From Nesterenkonia muleiensis (lineage in GTDB: Bacteria > Actinomycetota > Actinomycetes > Actinomycetales > Micrococcaceae), in assembly GCF_003600155.1 (NCBI RefSeq), contig NZ_QWLD01000040.1, positions 186,001 to 250,000 on the forward strand: a stretch of DNA of 64,000 bases, in the 5' to 3' direction. Numbering within the stretch: position 1 is the stretch's first letter; each line of letters begins with the position of its first letter. The notes beneath the pieces are model-generated. The model had not been told where the DNA came from and did no database searches. It saw nothing but the letters and a program-made list of their open reading frames with translations. Of this stretch, positions 44,886 to 53,848 are shown piece by piece. The position numbers and the translations under genes are program-made.

Positions 44886-46682
44886 ATGCTCGTGAAGGTC
44901 CATGACCTATTCAGGCTTCGGACAAGCCCCGTCATCTTCTTCATTTCCGCGGGAATCATTACTGCGTTCGTTGCAGTGACCCTCATCATCCCCACCGAGA
45001 TGGGAAACTTCTGGGGTGAGGGCTCAGGGTGGCTCTACGAGAACCTAGGCTGGTTCTACGTCTCCGGTGTCACCATCTTCCTCATCTTCCTGCTCTGGAT
45101 GGCTGTGGGACGCTTTGGCCGCATGCGCCTGGGCGATGATCACGAGAGGCCTGAGCACAGCGACATCTCCTGGTTCGGCATGCTTTTCGCCGCCGGTATC
45201 GGCACTATTCTGATGTTCTGGGCGGTGGCTGAGCCAGCGCACCACTTTGATAACCCGCCGCGCGGAGACCAGCTGGGTATCGAAGGCGGCACAGAGGAGG
45301 CTGCACGTGAAGCCATGGGCTTCACGCTCTATCACTTCGGGCTGCACACCTGGACGATCTTCACCCTGCCTGGTCTGGCCTTCGCCTACTTCATCTACAA
45401 GCGCAAGCTGCCGCCTCGGGTGTCTTCCATCTTCCAGCCTCTCCTGGGTGACCGGATCCACGGTCCCATAGGTAAAGCCATTGACGTCTTCGCCATCGTG
45501 GGCACTATTTTCGGCGTTGCGGTCTCGATCGGTCTGGGGACCATGCAGATCCACGCCGGACTGGCTCAGCTGGTCGGCCTGCCGGACGTTTGGTGGGCTT
45601 TCATCGTTATTATCGCGGTGGTGACCCTGGTCGCGACTGTCTCAGCGGTGCTGGGTGTGGAGAAGGGCATCAAACGGCTGTCCAATTTCAACATCTGGAC
45701 AGCCATCGTGCTGCTGGTGTTTATTGTCGCCACCGGACCCACCGTCTACCTCCTGCGCGGCATGTTCGAGTGGACGGGTGTGTACCTGGGCATTCTGCCC
45801 GAGGTGATGTGGTGGAACGACACCCTCTCGGATACCGGCTGGCAACAGGGCTGGACCATCTTCTACTGGGCCTGGACGATCGCTTGGGCACCGTTCGTGG
45901 GCATCTTCATCGCCCGCATCTCACGGGGTCGCACTGTGCGTCAGTTCGTCGCCGGTGTGTTGGGACTGCCCACCGCCTTCACCATCATCTGGTTCGGTGT
46001 ATGGGGCACTGGTGTCTTCGATATTGAACTCAACGGAGACGGGGGACTTGTCGATTCTGTCATTGAGGAGGGGGTCGAGACAGCGCTCTTCAGCTTCCTC
46101 GCAGAATTCCCGTTGGCGACCCTGACCTCCGCGGTGGCGATCATGCTCGTGGGAGTCTTCTTCATCACATCTATGGACTCCTGTTCTCTGGTGCTGGATG
46201 ACATGTGCAACGGCTTTGAGGGGAGGGCCCCGTTGCATCAGCGGGCCTTCTGGACAATCTCCATCGGTGCCATTGCCGCGGTGCTGCTGACAGCCACCGG
46301 AGAAGGTGGGCTTGAAGCTCTGCAGAATGTGGCGCTGGTGTTCGGTCTGCCGTTCTTCATCCTCGGATACTTCATCATGTTCAACCTCCTCCGAGCCATG
46401 CGTGAGGACGCAGGAGAGATCGGTCATCTCAGGACGCGTCGCTGGCTGCAGACCTTGCCTCCGGAGGAGTACGAACGCCGCATGGAGGAGAACGATGACA
46501 CCCTGGCCCATGCTGTGGTGGCTCCCGACTATGCGGAGGGCACGCAGCCGGAGAATGCTCCTGATGTCGAGCATGTCGAGCAGCCACAGTTGGTGACCGA
46601 GTACCGGATCCGTACCGGTGACATGCCCGTGGTGGACCAGGCACAGCTTGATGACGGCAACGGGGCACCGCCGCGCAGCTGA
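44886..46682 (+). CDS. BCCT-family betaine/carnitine/choline-type transporter
   Basis: Secondary transporter for quaternary ammonium solutes used against osmotic stress. It has about twelve membrane helices in 598 aa. Family landmarks are GMLFAAGIGTILMFWAVAEPAHHF (the Gly-rich TM3 region followed by the EP motif) and the signature FYWAWTIAWAPFVGIFIARISRGRTVRQF in TM8 and its loop. GITMDSCSLVLDD-like TSMDSCSLVLD lies in TM10. The long acidic C-terminal tail may sense osmolarity, as in BetP. Sodium or proton coupling cannot be decided. It stands alone between two core genes, rpsA and coaE, after a terminator. Confidence 0.92.
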   Translation: MLVKVHDLFRLRTSPVIFFISAGIITAFVAVTLIIPTEMGNFWGEGSGWLYENLGWFYVSGVTIFLIFLLWMAVGRFGRMRLGDDHERPEHSDISWFGMLFAAGIGTILMFWAVAEPAHHFDNPPRGDQLGIEGGTEEAAREAMGFTLYHFGLHTWTIFTLPGLAFAYFIYKRKLPPRVSSIFQPLLGDRIHGPIGKAIDVFAIVGTIFGVAVSIGLGTMQIHAGLAQLVGLPDVWWAFIVIIAVVTLVATVSAVLGVEKGIKRLSNFNIWTAIVLLVFIVATGPTVYLLRGMFEWTGVYLGILPEVMWWNDTLSDTGWQQGWTIFYWAWTIAWAPFVGIFIARISRGRTVRQFVAGVLGLPTAFTIIWFGVWGTGVFDIELNGDGGLVDSVIEEGVETALFSFLAEFPLATLTSAVAIMLVGVFFITSMDSCSLVLDDMCNGFEGRAPLHQRAFWTISIGAIAAVLLTATGEGGLEALQNVALVFGLPFFILGYFIMFNLLRAMREDAGEIGHLRTRRWLQTLPPEEYERRMEENDDTLAHAVVAPDYAEGTQPENAPDVEHVEQPQLVTEYRIRTGDMPVVDQAQLDDGNGAPPRS

Positions 46683-46719
46683 GCGAGTTCTTTGACCATT
46701 TCCCCATAGGGTAGGGAGT

Positions 46720-47325
46720 ATGGCCAAGATTCTCAGAGTGGGGCTGACCGGTGGGATCGCCTCGGGCAAGTCAGTGGTGTCGCAACGGCTTGCGGAGCAC
46801 GGTGCGGTGGTGATCGATGCGGACAAACTCGCCCGCGACGTCGTCGCCCCGGGTGGTAACGGGCTGGATGAGATAGTTTCCGAGTTCGGTCCCGAGGTGC
46901 TCACCGCGGAAGGCTCTTTGGACCGTCCCGCGATGGGAAAGATCGTCTTTGACAACGACGACGCCCGTGCTCGGCTCAATGCCATCATCCACCCCCGGGT
47001 GCGTGCTGAGGCCACCCGTGTGCGGGAGGCTTCAGCTCCGGGCAGTGTGGTGGTGGAGGATATCCCCCTGCTGGTGGAGACCGGCCAGCAGGACCGGTTC
47101 GACGTGGTGGTCGTTGTTCAGGCTCCCTACGAGGAGCGCATCCGTCGCATGGTGGAGGACCGGGGAATGTCCCGGACGGAAGCGGAGTCCCGGATCGCTT
47201 CACAGGCTACTGATGAGCAGCGTGCCGCGGCCGCCGACGTCGTCCTGGACAACTCCGGCACGTTGGAGGATCTGCGGGGGCAGGCGGATGAGCTCTGGGA
47301 GGAGCTACCTGCTTACGTGCGTTGA
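46720..47325 (+). CDS. coaE: Dephospho-CoA kinase
   Basis: Phosphorylates the 3' hydroxyl of dephospho-CoA, the last CoA step. The P-loop GLTGGIASGKS lies at residues 8-18, followed by VVIDADKLARDVVAPGG, RLNAIIHPRVR and VVEDIPLLVETG. The length of 201 aa is standard, without the extra C-terminal UPF domain of some actinobacteria. TAGGGT (46707-46712) lies 7 bases before the ATG, though GGGAG is also present as a weak ribosome site. It converges with the inserted minus-strand operon. Confidence 0.95.
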   Translation: MAKILRVGLTGGIASGKSVVSQRLAEHGAVVIDADKLARDVVAPGGNGLDEIVSEFGPEVLTAEGSLDRPAMGKIVFDNDDARARLNAIIHPRVRAEATRVREASAPGSVVVEDIPLLVETGQQDRFDVVVVVQAPYEERIRRMVEDRGMSRTEAESRIASQATDEQRAAAADVVLDNSGTLEDLRGQADELWEELPAYVR

Positions 47326-47355
47326 GTCCTTCTGGAGTATCCGGACGGTATCGCC

Positions 47356-48225
47356 TCAGCGCTCGGCGCGGGGGACAGCCACCACTTCGGCGGCTGCCCG
47401 GCTGGCCTCCCGGGCTGCTTCGATAAGCGAGTCACCTAGCGCAAGGTGGGCACACAGCACACCAGCAAACGTATCACCAGCACCTGTGGTATCCACCACG
47501 TGAGTCACTGGTTCTGGGGGAACATAAGTTATACTATTCGCTTGAATCGCCCAGGCACCTTGTTCCCCGGCAGTGAGAACTGCTGATCGAGTTAAACGTT
47601 GCAGGCCCTCGGTCAACATCTGCACTGGAGTGGTCTCTCGTGGGTCATGCTCTACGAGGTGCTGTGCTTCGTGTATGTTGACAATCAGGGGGTCGCACGT
47701 AGCGACGTCCTCTGCAGTGATTCCAGCCACTGGGCTGGCATTCAGGGCATAGCGAGCGGAGTTCTCCTCCGCCCATCGGCGCGCTGCGGCCACGGTCTCC
47801 GCGGGTATCTCTCGTTGAGTGAGCACCACATCAGGCTGGGTGATGTCCAGGCTAGGTCTGATGTCTGAGGGTTTTAGGTGTTCGTTGGCGCCCGGGACCA
47901 CGACTATTGAGTTCTCCCCATCTGGGGTTACTGTGATGAATGCATGGCCGGTTGTTTCCTCAAGGACTTTCAGATCCTGTGTTTCCACTTCTTTGTCGGT
48001 CAGGGCTTCCACTATGTCGGAGTGTTCCGTGCCGCCGACTGCACTGAGGAGCGTGGTGGGGACCAAGGGGCCCGCGGCCAGAGCCTGGTTAAATCCTTTG
48101 CCCCCAATGAAGTGATTGAATTGCCACCCCAGCACAGTTTCCCCAGCTGCAGGTCGAAGGCGGGTGTAGATCGTGATGTCTATGTTGACAGAACCGATCA
48201 CCGCCACGGGCACCTTGGTCATCAT
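47356..48225 (-). CDS. Ribokinase-like PfkB-family kinase
   Basis: A 289-aa sugar/nucleoside kinase, last gene of the inserted operon. The PfkB signatures are intact: FIGGKGFNQALAAG (signature 1; ribokinase has GGKGANQA) and DTTGAGDTFAGVL with the catalytic Asp (signature 2, ~residue 245). The N-terminus AVIGSVNIDITIYTRLRPAAGETV is ribokinase-like. It probably phosphorylates a pentose or similar product released by the upstream enzymes; the substrate is unknown. Two ATGs (48225, 48222) lie 10 bp after the preceding stop codon; earlier codons of the frame lie within that gene. Confidence 0.88.
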   Translation of the reverse strand: MMTKVPVAVIGSVNIDITIYTRLRPAAGETVLGWQFNHFIGGKGFNQALAAGPLVPTTLLSAVGGTEHSDIVEALTDKEVETQDLKVLEETTGHAFITVTPDGENSIVVVPGANEHLKPSDIRPSLDITQPDVVLTQREIPAETVAAARRWAEENSARYALNASPVAGITAEDVATCDPLIVNIHEAQHLVEHDPRETTPVQMLTEGLQRLTRSAVLTAGEQGAWAIQANSITYVPPEPVTHVVDTTGAGDTFAGVLCAHLALGDSLIEAAREASRAAAEVVAVPRAER

Positions 48226-48235
48226 CAGATTTTGC

Positions 48236-48979
48236 TCAGCCGGCGATCCAAGAAGACAGCGCCCTCCACAGCTGGCCGTATCCCTGCCATTCCACAAATT
48301 CAGGAGATGCCCAGTGGGGAGCCAGATCGGAGGTAAACACTCCGGATCGTCCGGCACCGGTTCGGGTCACAGCCACTAGCGGATACCCGTCGACGGTTGC
48401 CAGTAATTCTGCCGTCGGCCGGATTTCAGTACGATTGAATCCCAGCAGCGGCGGCCATTCCGTGCCGACACCCCCGAGGGCAGGATGTTCCGGAGCGACC
48501 ACGGAGATCTCCGCACCCTCAGGGCGTTCGGTGCGATCGTCTGTTTCCAATACCTCGACAGGTAAGAGTTCGGCGATAGGAGTATGTGCATAATGGGCCT
48601 TGGCGTCAATGCCGGAGAACGAGAGGTATCCTCCCACCATCAGCAACCCTCCGCCATCCATGACGTAATCACGGATCCTAGCCAGTCGATTGGGCTCAGT
48701 CTTGCCGTGCGTGAAGACACCTTTGCCCAGCAAGAAGGTGTTGGCACCCACATCGCTGATCACCACAAGGTCATACTGGTGGAGCTCTTCCTGGGTAGGC
48801 GGGAAATCGGTTTCGATGGCGTGGGCAGGGATCTGGGTGACCTCCCACCCCTCAGCTTCCATGGCATTACGGTACTCATCGCCGGCCCGGGTGTACTCAG
48901 TGGTGGTGAAGCTATCGAAGCCCTTTTGGTGAATCATATGAATAGTCCAGGATTCACCTAGCAGGAGAATTTTTTTCAT
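48236..48979 (-). CDS. Putative glutamine-amidotransferase-like protein (PF07090 type)
   Basis: A 247-aa class I glutamine-amidotransferase-like fold: MKKILLLGESWTIHMIHQKGFDSF at the start, YDLVVISDVGANTFLL in the middle and GGGLLMVGGYLSFSGIDAKAHYAHTPIAELLPV after it. The nucleophile-elbow position reads GGYLSF, with no cysteine, so it is unlikely to be a true glutaminase. This is characteristic of the PF07090 group, whose function is unknown. The ATG at 48979 follows GAGAGG at 9 bases on its strand. It lies 16 bp after the metallo-beta-lactamase gene. Confidence 0.75.
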   Translation of the reverse strand: MKKILLLGESWTIHMIHQKGFDSFTTTEYTRAGDEYRNAMEAEGWEVTQIPAHAIETDFPPTQEELHQYDLVVISDVGANTFLLGKGVFTHGKTEPNRLARIRDYVMDGGGLLMVGGYLSFSGIDAKAHYAHTPIAELLPVEVLETDDRTERPEGAEISVVAPEHPALGGVGTEWPPLLGFNRTEIRPTAELLATVDGYPLVAVTRTGAGRSGVFTSDLAPHWASPEFVEWQGYGQLWRALSSWIAG

Positions 48980-48995
48980 GGGGCATTGCCTCTCG

Positions 48996-49823
48996 TTATC
49001 CGATGGTACCCGTGGGGTACAGTTCACGAAACTTCCAGTCGTGTTCAGGGATGATAATGTCAGCTTCCTGATGGAGGCGGTCGTATCCTGCGAGCAGTTC
49101 GGGGAGGTTCCAGAACGACCCCATCGGCCAATGCAGCTCAAGGTTCTTGTAGTTGTACATCACGTCGCTGGTCAGGCAAACGGTGCCCTCAGCGGTGTCA
49201 ACCATCACCACCATGCAGCCGGGGGTGTGTCCTCCGATTTTCACCAGGCGCACAAAAGGTTCGATCTCAACGTCTCCTTCGATCACCTGCAATCGGTCCC
49301 GGACGACGTCGATCTTGTAGCTGTATTCGGGGTAGTAGAACATGCAGAAGTGCGGAGGCTCTGTCGCCTGGGGGAGTTCGTCCTTCTGCACCACAAAGGT
49401 CGCGTTCGGGAACAATTCGTTGTTTCCTATGTGGTCGAAGTGCAGATGCGTGAGCACAACGATGTCAACGTCCTGGGGCTTGACATCATGTGCAGCCAAT
49501 CCAGCGACAAGGTCCTGGTCTGCAGTCCGTGAAGCCACAAAGTCCACTCCATAGCGGCTCTGCATCTCTGAAACCTCGTCGATGTCTCCTAGACCGGTGT
49601 CAACAATAATGGTCTTCTCTGTTCCTTCCAGCAGCCAGACCGGTACGGGAACCATCACTCCTGAGTGGACAGAACCGTCTCTTCTCACGATGTCACGCCG
49701 GTACCCGAAGGGCAGACGCTCCTCTGGCGGAAGGTCCGGGTGTGCTCCAGCGTTTAGGAGCGAAACTGGCAGAGAGCTTTCCAGTTCTCCTGTGACAATA
49801 TGATGAATCTTTACGCTCATCAT
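48996..49823 (-). CDS. Metallo-beta-lactamase-fold hydrolase, N-acyl homoserine lactonase-like
   Basis: A 275-aa hydrolase with the two-metal motif HxHxDH at residues 126-131 (LTHLHFDHIGN), GGHTPGCMVVM and LTSDVMYNYKN. The N-terminal arrangement, VPVWLLEGTEKTIIVDTGLGD, resembles AiiA-type lactonases. It may open a lactone, either a signalling AHL or, more in keeping with the operon, a sugar lactone taken up by the ABC importer. AAAGGA precedes the two candidate ATGs (49823 and 49820). It lies 36 bp after the binding-protein gene. Confidence 0.82.
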   Translation of the reverse strand: MMSVKIHHIVTGELESSLPVSLLNAGAHPDLPPEERLPFGYRRDIVRRDGSVHSGVMVPVPVWLLEGTEKTIIVDTGLGDIDEVSEMQSRYGVDFVASRTADQDLVAGLAAHDVKPQDVDIVVLTHLHFDHIGNNELFPNATFVVQKDELPQATEPPHFCMFYYPEYSYKIDVVRDRLQVIEGDVEIEPFVRLVKIGGHTPGCMVVMVDTAEGTVCLTSDVMYNYKNLELHWPMGSFWNLPELLAGYDRLHQEADIIIPEHDWKFRELYPTGTIG

Positions 49824-49859
49824 GTTTCCTTTCGATATTTCATAACTCGGCGGAGAGAT

Positions 49860-50981
49860 TTAGTAACCAGTCTCTTCCTCACCGTATTCATCCACGTATG
49901 CTTCCCAGACCTCTTCCATCAGGAAGTGCTCCGCGGGGTCCACTGCTGCGGGGATGTCTCCGCCGTCCACTAGAGTGTTGTTGTCGGAGTCCCAGGTGTC
50001 GCGCCAGTACGCGATGCCGTCTTCTTCGAGAATCATCTCGGCGGCAGACTGGGCATCCTGAGCGTAAAGCTCGATGTTCTGCCAGAAGTCGACGAAATCC
50101 TCCACAGTGAAGTCATCGGCTGTCTCCTGGTTCATCCGCTCAGTGATGATTTCTCCGCAGGTCTCGGTTTCGTCGTCGCAGTAACGGATAATGCGGTGGG
50201 TGACGTTCAGGAAGGCGAGGAGCGTCTCTTTGTTCTCCTCCAGATATGAGGCAGAAGTCACAAGACCATTGATTGGGGGAGGTGCAAGATCGGGCCCGGC
50301 GAGTCCCACTTCCATCCCGTTGTTGAGTGCTGTGCCGCGCTGCGGAACGCCACCCAGATAGGCGTCCCCGGTGCCGGAGAGGAATGCGGCGAGCCCTGCA
50401 TCCGGGTCCATGTCGACGATGTTGACGTCGTTTTGGTTCATTCCTACCGATTCGAGAGCATTCATCAGCTGATTGCCCATATCGGTACCCAGTGTGGTAA
50501 CCACTGTCCGGCCCTCCAGTTGCTCCACCGCTTCAGTCCGGGCTTCCTCCCGGTCTCCGAGTTCACCTTCAAGGTCGTCAATGGACCGCAGTCCGCTCTC
50601 TGGATCGATCATCAGCGCGGATCCTTCGGTGAAGGGGTTCCATCCGTAGGCATACACTGCCTCGGGGTCAGTATTGGCCACTGAGACGACGCCCGTGGTG
50701 TTGAATACTGCGGCGTCGAGGTCTCCGGAGCTGAGAGCAGGCATTACCGCATTCCAAGCTAGGGAGCGCAGCTCCACTTCCAGCCCCACTTCCTCGAACC
50801 ACCCCATCTCCTGGCCCACCAGAGGGAGGTAGGTGTCTTGGAAGGGAGAGATTCCCACGGTGAGGGTGGTTAGCTCGTCTCCGTTGCCGTTTTCACTGCT
50901 TTCCCCGTCGGGGGAGCAGGCAGCAAGCGGCAGGAGCATCGTGCTGACGGCAAGTCCAGCATAGAAGCGTGACCTTTTCAT
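49860..50981 (-). CDS. ABC importer substrate-binding lipoprotein, NMT1/SsuA type
   Basis: A 373-aa lipoprotein: a basic start, a hydrophobic segment and the lipobox MLLPLAACSP place the lipidated Cys near residue 22. The mature part begins LTVGISPFQDTYLPLVGQEMGWFEEVGLEVEL, the usual opening of SsuA/TauA/ThiY-like proteins, and MPALSSGDLDAAVFNTTGV follows. The ligand could be a sulfonate, pyrimidine, nitrate or other small anion or heterocycle; sequence does not decide. AAAGGAAG precedes the ATG. It belongs with the permease and ATPase upstream. Confidence 0.88.
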   Translation of the reverse strand: MKRSRFYAGLAVSTMLLPLAACSPDGESSENGNGDELTTLTVGISPFQDTYLPLVGQEMGWFEEVGLEVELRSLAWNAVMPALSSGDLDAAVFNTTGVVSVANTDPEAVYAYGWNPFTEGSALMIDPESGLRSIDDLEGELGDREEARTEAVEQLEGRTVVTTLGTDMGNQLMNALESVGMNQNDVNIVDMDPDAGLAAFLSGTGDAYLGGVPQRGTALNNGMEVGLAGPDLAPPPINGLVTSASYLEENKETLLAFLNVTHRIIRYCDDETETCGEIITERMNQETADDFTVEDFVDFWQNIELYAQDAQSAAEMILEEDGIAYWRDTWDSDNNTLVDGGDIPAAVDPAEHFLMEEVWEAYVDEYGEEETGY

Positions 50982-51030
50982 GATCTTCCTTTCTTTGGGT
51001 GACCCGCTGGGCGAGTTTTTCGGGGACAGA

Positions 51031-51873
51031 TCAGCGATTAGCTGACCAACGAGTGATATAGCGACTCAGGCGTGAGATGAGCAGATCTAACAGCACCGCC
51101 ATTACTGCGATGGAGGCAGTGCCCAGGAGTACTGTGGACGTGTTAAGGGTGCGGCTGGCCTGCATGATGAGTCTGCCGATTCCGAGATCCGCCCCAAGGA
51201 ACTCGGCGGCCACGACGACCGCGAAAGCCAGAGCGCAGCCGATCCGGAAGCCGGAGAGAATCTCTGGAATGATCGCCGGAAGAATGACGCGTCGATAGAC
51301 GAATCCAGTGTTTGAGCCCAAGGAGCGGGCTGCCTGGACGTAGACCGGTGGCACATTGGTCACAGCCACAGTGGTATTGACGACCATGACCATGAAGCAG
51401 GCTAGGGCGCCGAGGAAGATCTTGCCGTCGTCGCCGATCCCAAACCACAGAATAACGAAGGGGATGAGCGCCACCGGCGGAATCGGCCTGATAGCTTCGA
51501 TCAGCGGGTTGAGGGCAGCCATCACCCACCATGTGCGTGCCATCATCAGCCCGACTGCCACGCCAAGGGTCGAGCCGCCCACCCAGGAGACCACTACGCG
51601 TAGGAGAGTCGCACCGGCGTCTGCCGCAATTTGGGTGTTAAGTGCTATCAGAGCTTGCCCCACTGATCCCGGGCTGGGAAAGTAGAGCGGTGGAATGAGG
51701 CCTGTACCGCTGGTTGCCAGCCACCAAAGCAGCAGGACGATGAGAACTGTCGCGGTGCTGATGAAAGGAGATGCTACGCGTCGGGAGAGTGGAGAATTCT
51801 TCGGGGCCGCTAGGGGTGGCGTCTTCTGCTTATTGCCGGATGTCGGAGCGAGTGCAGGATCAGGCTGCGCCAT
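51031..51873 (-). CDS. ABC importer permease, SsuC/TauC type
   Basis: A 280-aa membrane protein with about six helices. The EAA loop is VYVQAARSLGSNTGFVYRRVILPAIIPEILSGFRIG, where the ATPase docks. The ATG at 51873 has GGGAGG 6 bases upstream, and the gene overlaps the end of the ATPase gene by 14 bases, so translation is coupled. Nothing in it narrows the substrate. Confidence 0.9.
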   Translation of the reverse strand: MAQPDPALAPTSGNKQKTPPLAAPKNSPLSRRVASPFISTATVLIVLLLWWLATSGTGLIPPLYFPSPGSVGQALIALNTQIAADAGATLLRVVVSWVGGSTLGVAVGLMMARTWWVMAALNPLIEAIRPIPPVALIPFVILWFGIGDDGKIFLGALACFMVMVVNTTVAVTNVPPVYVQAARSLGSNTGFVYRRVILPAIIPEILSGFRIGCALAFAVVVAAEFLGADLGIGRLIMQASRTLNTSTVLLGTASIAVMAVLLDLLISRLSRYITRWSANR

Positions 51874-52627
51874 GGTGAACCTCCCTAAGGGTGTGAGCAA
51901 TGTCGGCACGCATCTTTTGGAATTGTGGGTCAGTGCGAAGATCTAGGTTGCGCTCGGCACCGAAAGGCACATTGATCACACTGTGGATGCGCGCTGGGCG
52001 TGGAGTCATCACCACCACCCGATCGCCAAGGAACAATGCCTCTTCTATGTCGTGGGTCACGAAGATGATGGTTTTTGGCTCCAGGGCAGTGACGCGTTTG
52101 AGTGCCAGCCACATCGCTTCCTTGGTGAACAGATCTAGAGCGCCGAAGGGCTCGTCGAGGAGTAGAACCTCCGGACCGCTGGCGTAGGCCCGAGCCAAGT
52201 CGACTCGCTTACGCATCCCGCCGGAGAGTTCCTTGGGGTATGTCTTGGCAAAATCGGAGAGGCCCACCAGATCCAAATAGTGGTTGACGCGATCTTCCTT
52301 CTCACGGTTGCGCCCTTGGGCAGCAAGACCGAATCCGACGTTGTCCTTCACCGAGAGCCAGGGAAAGACTGCATCAGCTTGGAAGACGACTGCTCGTTGG
52401 GATGAGGGGCCTTCCACCGGTTCTCCCTCCACCAGGATGAAACCACTGCTGGGCTCGTGGAAGCCGGCCACCAGGTTGAGAAGAGTCGTCTTGCCACACC
52501 CGCTGGGACCTACGATGCAGAGAATCTCACCATCGGGGATCTCGAGGCTGGCTCGGTTGAGGGCGTGTGTTTCTTTTCTGGCGGTATGGAAGGTCTTAGT
52601 GACGTCATTGATAGAGATATGTGCCAT
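51860..52627 (-). CDS. ABC importer ATP-binding protein, SsuB/TauB type
   Basis: A 255-aa ATPase with Walker A GPSGCGKT (~residue 40), Q-loop VVFQADAVFPWLSVKDNV, signature LSGGMRKRVDLARAYA, Walker B VLLLDEPFGALD and the switch His in IIFVTHDIEEA. It matches the nitrate/sulfonate/taurine subfamily. It is the second gene of the operon, 35 bp after the lacI stop. Confidence 0.93.
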   Translation of the reverse strand: MAHISINDVTKTFHTARKETHALNRASLEIPDGEILCIVGPSGCGKTTLLNLVAGFHEPSSGFILVEGEPVEGPSSQRAVVFQADAVFPWLSVKDNVGFGLAAQGRNREKEDRVNHYLDLVGLSDFAKTYPKELSGGMRKRVDLARAYASGPEVLLLDEPFGALDLFTKEAMWLALKRVTALEPKTIIFVTHDIEEALFLGDRVVVMTPRPARIHSVINVPFGAERNLDLRTDPQFQKMRADIAHTLREVHHGAA

Positions 52628-52662
52628 GGAATCGCTCTTTCAGAGTGATCGGATGCGAGTGG

Positions 52663-53670
52663 TCAGGTGGTCAAGGGAGCTGTCGAATCACGCACTATCA
52701 ATTCGACAGGGCGAACGTTCCGGCGGGCATCGTTTTCTGATCTTCCTTCGACGATGTCGATGACGGCCCTGGTGGCTGAAGATCCCAGGGCTGCCACGTC
52801 TTGTCGGATCGTCGTAAGGTGGGGGCGTGCATACCGCGCCGCGCCGATATCGTCGAAACCTATGACCGATATATCGGCAGGACTGGTGAGCCGGTGATCG
52901 TAGAGCGCATCAAGAATGCCCAAGGCCATCAGGTCATTGGCGGCGAAGACGCAGGTGACCTCTTTTCTTTGTAGGAGATCGAGATGTGCCTTGACGACGT
53001 CATAGCCGCCTTTTTCAGTGAATCCCCCCGAAGCGATCACCGGCTGTTCGCCCCCGCCATCTCTCCAGGCTTGGGTGAATCCGGCGATGCGCTGCGCACT
53101 GGACTCCAGGTCCTCGGGACCGCCTACGGTCATCGTCTGGTGATGGCCGAGTTCTAAGAGGTATGTTGCAGCCGCGCGACCACCTTCAAAATTGTCAGAG
53201 ATGAACGTGGGAAGTGGCGCCCATGGAACTTCTTCATCGACGAGCACAGTGGGCAGATTGCCCAGGACCCGTGCCAGTTCGGGTCCGCTTGGTGGAGCAC
53301 CTGCTGCATAGACGATGCCGTCAACTGCCCGAGAGCGAACCAGCTCAAGATATGAAAGCTCTCGGGCATGGTCAAAACCGGTGGTACACAGGAAGGTGTT
53401 GTACCCCTGAGCAATGGCAGTACGCTCTACGCCCTTGGCGAGTTCAGCGAAATAGCCATTTCCGATATCCGGTACCACCAGACCCAGGATGCGAGTACGT
53501 CCCTGGGCTAAGCTCTGCGCAGACCGGCTCGGTACGTAGCCAAGTTCTTCCATGGCAGTTTTGACGCGTTGCCGGACCCCTTCACTCACTTTTCGTTTAC
53601 CACTGATGGCATGCGAGACGGTTGTCACGCTTACGTCGGCATGTAGGGCGACGTCACGAATGGATGCCAT
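52663..53670 (-). CDS. LacI-family transcriptional repressor
   Basis: A 335-aa regulator and first gene of the inserted operon. The N-terminal HTH and hinge are ASIRDVALHADVSVTTVSHAISGKRKVSEGVRQRV; the effector domain has LGLVVPDIGNGYFAELAKGVE and ISVIGFDDIGAARYARPHLTTI. The periplasmic-binding fold suggests a sugar-like inducer. The ATG at 53670 is chosen because AAGGAG lies 7 bases upstream; the ATG at 53676 is too close to that site. Two operator-like sites overlap its promoter, so it probably represses itself and the operon. Confidence 0.92.
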   Translation of the reverse strand: MASIRDVALHADVSVTTVSHAISGKRKVSEGVRQRVKTAMEELGYVPSRSAQSLAQGRTRILGLVVPDIGNGYFAELAKGVERTAIAQGYNTFLCTTGFDHARELSYLELVRSRAVDGIVYAAGAPPSGPELARVLGNLPTVLVDEEVPWAPLPTFISDNFEGGRAAATYLLELGHHQTMTVGGPEDLESSAQRIAGFTQAWRDGGGEQPVIASGGFTEKGGYDVVKAHLDLLQRKEVTCVFAANDLMALGILDALYDHRLTSPADISVIGFDDIGAARYARPHLTTIRQDVAALGSSATRAVIDIVEGRSENDARRNVRPVELIVRDSTAPLTT

Positions 53671-53693
53671 CACCATGCTCCTTCTCTGGGTGT

Positions 53694-53733
53694 AGATAAC
53701 CACCTGCCAAAGCGATTTGGCAAAGCGTTTTGG
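53694..53733 (-). promoter_or_regulatory. lacI operon promoter with tandem LacI-type operators
   Basis: On the minus strand, TTGCCA (53718-53723) and TTATCT (53694-53699) are 18 bp apart and form a promoter reading into lacI. Two LacI-type palindromes with a central CG, CAAAGCGATTTG (53708-53719) and CAAAGCGTTTTG (53721-53732), lie 13 bp apart and cover the -35 box and spacer. Autoregulation by the adjacent LacI protein is inferred. Confidence 0.7.
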
Positions 53734-53848
53734 TAAGCCTATGTGCTGGTTCTGGTCTCGACAAGGGGGAGGCTGATGTTTTACATGGCTGTAATCAACT
53801 GGGCAAAATGGTAGATAGGTGCATGGTGGATGAACTCTGGGAGAGTAT

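Noticed and set aside
48996-49823. Quorum-quenching gene on the strength of AHL-lactonase similarity
   Set aside because: The operon context (importer, kinase, LacI regulator) fits metabolism of an imported compound better, and AHL-type annotation is common for this fold without proof.
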